From CAYTBN01 sp964542165 (GTDB lineage Bacteria; Myxococcota_A; UBA796; UBA9615; CAYRNR01): DNA of 64,000 nt. The stretch lies in contig CAZITQ010000017.1 in NCBI GenBank assembly GCA_964542165.1, positions 3,355 through 67,354 of the forward strand, given 5' to 3'. Numbering within the stretch: position 1 is the first letter of the stretch; each line of letters starts with the position of its first letter. Position numbers and translations under genes: made by a program. Shown in pieces: positions 63,315-64,000 of the stretch. The notes beneath the pieces were generated by a model. It was not told the origin of the DNA. It made no database searches and saw nothing but the letters and a program-made list of their open reading frames with translations.

Positions 63315-64000
63315 TCATCCGCTCTTGAAGACGAACGGATAGGTGACGATGACGATACCACCACCCTTGGGCTGGGGGAACTTGAAGCGCATGAATCGCT
63401 GGCAGATGCAATTCTGAACGATCGGGTTGTTCATCGAGGACGTGTGCGTCTTGGCGGACGACACCGTGCCGTCCTTGGCGATCACGAACTTGATGACGAT
63501 CTTCCCGTAGAGCTGCGGGTTCTTGTTCAGCTCCTTCTGGTAGCAGTACCGGATCTGGGCCAAGTGCTGCTTGATCACCCGGTCGATGACCGATTTGTCC
63601 AGGGCGCCGAGGATGATCGGGTCGCCGGTGGACATGCCGGGGGTACCGCTGCTCTTGCGGCCGAAGTAGCCGCCGCCGCTGCCGTAGCCGCTGGCACCGC
63701 GGCCGCGACCGCGCGTTCCCAGACCGCCCAGGCCCTCACCCGTGCCACCGCCGCCCAGGCCGCTACCGCGGGAACCCAGACCGCCGGAGCCGTACTGGTT
63801 GCCGTACTGGGAGCCGATGACTCCACCGACGAAGGCCGACGCGCCGACGCCGATGCCGCCGGTGCCGAACATGTTGTTGTCCGCCTCCATGGTGTTGAGG
63901 TCGGCCAGGATGCCGGCGCTCTCGGCGATCTGTTTGTCCATGGTGGCCTTGGCCATCGCGACCTTGGTGCCCTTGGCGCGCTTGAGCTTGGCGTCCTTCT
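63315..64000 (-). CDS. AgmX/PglI-type (TonB-like) protein, 5' end outside window
   Basis: At least 228 codons; the coding frame is open through the right edge (KDAKLKRAKGTKVAM precedes the Met at 63956), so the start is missing. A Gly/Ser-rich central part (GSGGLGSRGSGLGGGGTGEG) leads to the C-terminal domain LDKSVIDRVIKQHLAQIRYCY, QLYGKIVIKFVIAKDGTV, NCICQRFMRFKFPQPKGGG, with two Cys near C-termini. This matches the AgmX/PglI C-terminal (TonB-like) domain, which spans the periplasm in gliding and energy-transducing complexes. Likely partner of the barrel just downstream. Confidence 0.85.
   Translation of the reverse strand, partial: KDAKLKRAKGTKVAMAKATMDKQIAESAGILADLNTMEADNNMFGTGGIGVGASAFVGGVIGSQYGNQYGSGGLGSRGSGLGGGGTGEGLGGLGTRGRGRGASGYGSGGGYFGRKSSGTPGMSTGDPIILGALDKSVIDRVIKQHLAQIRYCYQKELNKNPQLYGKIVIKFVIAKDGTVSSAKTHTSSMNNPIVQNCICQRFMRFKFPQPKGGGIVIVTYPFVFKSG

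Overview
The window is GC-rich (roughly 70 % by eye), almost intergenic-free DNA from a chromosome. The gene content points to a Gram-negative predatory or gliding type of 'deltaproteobacterium', most likely Myxococcota or a relative. Reasons are a pilB-pilT-pilC-pilS-pilR type IV pilus block, an AgmX/PglI-type (TonB-like) protein, a bactofilin, a eukaryotic-type Ser/Thr kinase fused to an FGE-sulfatase-like domain, PKD-type and choice-of-anchor-type lipoproteins, and Asp/Ser-rich low-complexity tails. That placement is inference; no rRNA or phylogenetic marker was compared. No tRNA, rRNA, CRISPR, insertion sequence or phage gene was seen.

Layout. 1-9.4 kb: a sulfatase-like enzyme that runs off the left edge, then a minus-strand run (PKD lipoproteins, TatT, DctP, fused DctQM, MEMO-type protein). 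The TatT/DctP/DctQM trio is a tetratricopeptide-associated TRAP transporter. 9.4-16 kb: an outer-membrane protein with a HEAT protein, then a B12-type radical SAM protein, a TMTC-like membrane/TPR protein, a DUF2304 protein and a GT4 glycosyltransferase. 16.2-18.9 kb: a tightly overlapping operon of small lipoproteins, a secreted TPR protein and a DUF1285-like protein. 19-24.7 kb: thiolase, thiC, a PilT paralogue, an RluA-type pseudouridine synthase and the prepilin peptidase. 24.7-29.2 kb: ABC transporter and an NCS2-like permease. 29.3-39.3 kb: an accessory-looking region with a sugar aminotransferase, an NAD-sugar epimerase, a double PilZ protein, four radical SAM/SPASM reading frames and glycosyltransferases, including a glycosyltransferase-radical SAM fusion. 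39.4-47.5 kb: kdsC and the pil block. 47.6-60 kb: alr, kinase, pgsA, lytic transglycosylase, nadB, pyrE, bactofilin, guaB and a large unknown protein. 60.2-64 kb: an isolated rplC, an anchor-D lipoprotein, an outer-membrane barrel and the AgmX-like protein cut by the right edge.

The pilus genes work as a set: PilD matures prepilins, PilB and PilT power extension and retraction, PilC is the inner-membrane platform, and PilS/PilR control sigma-54 transcription of pilin genes that lie outside the window. The MshEN-like N-terminus of PilB, a similar N-terminus on the kinase, and a double PilZ protein suggest cyclic-di-GMP control.

The least explained items are: (1) four intergenic elements built from NTCAGGC heptamer arrays, three as inverted pairs, each abutting the stop codon of a minus-strand gene; (2) the radical SAM/glycosyltransferase region; (3) a five-gene secreted-protein operon fronted by an inverted G-rich hexamer array; (4) an isolated rplC with a perfect dyad inside its promoter spacer; (5) three reading frames (16648, 35826, 57890) whose expected stop codon is missing, which may be frameshifts, fusions or assembly errors.
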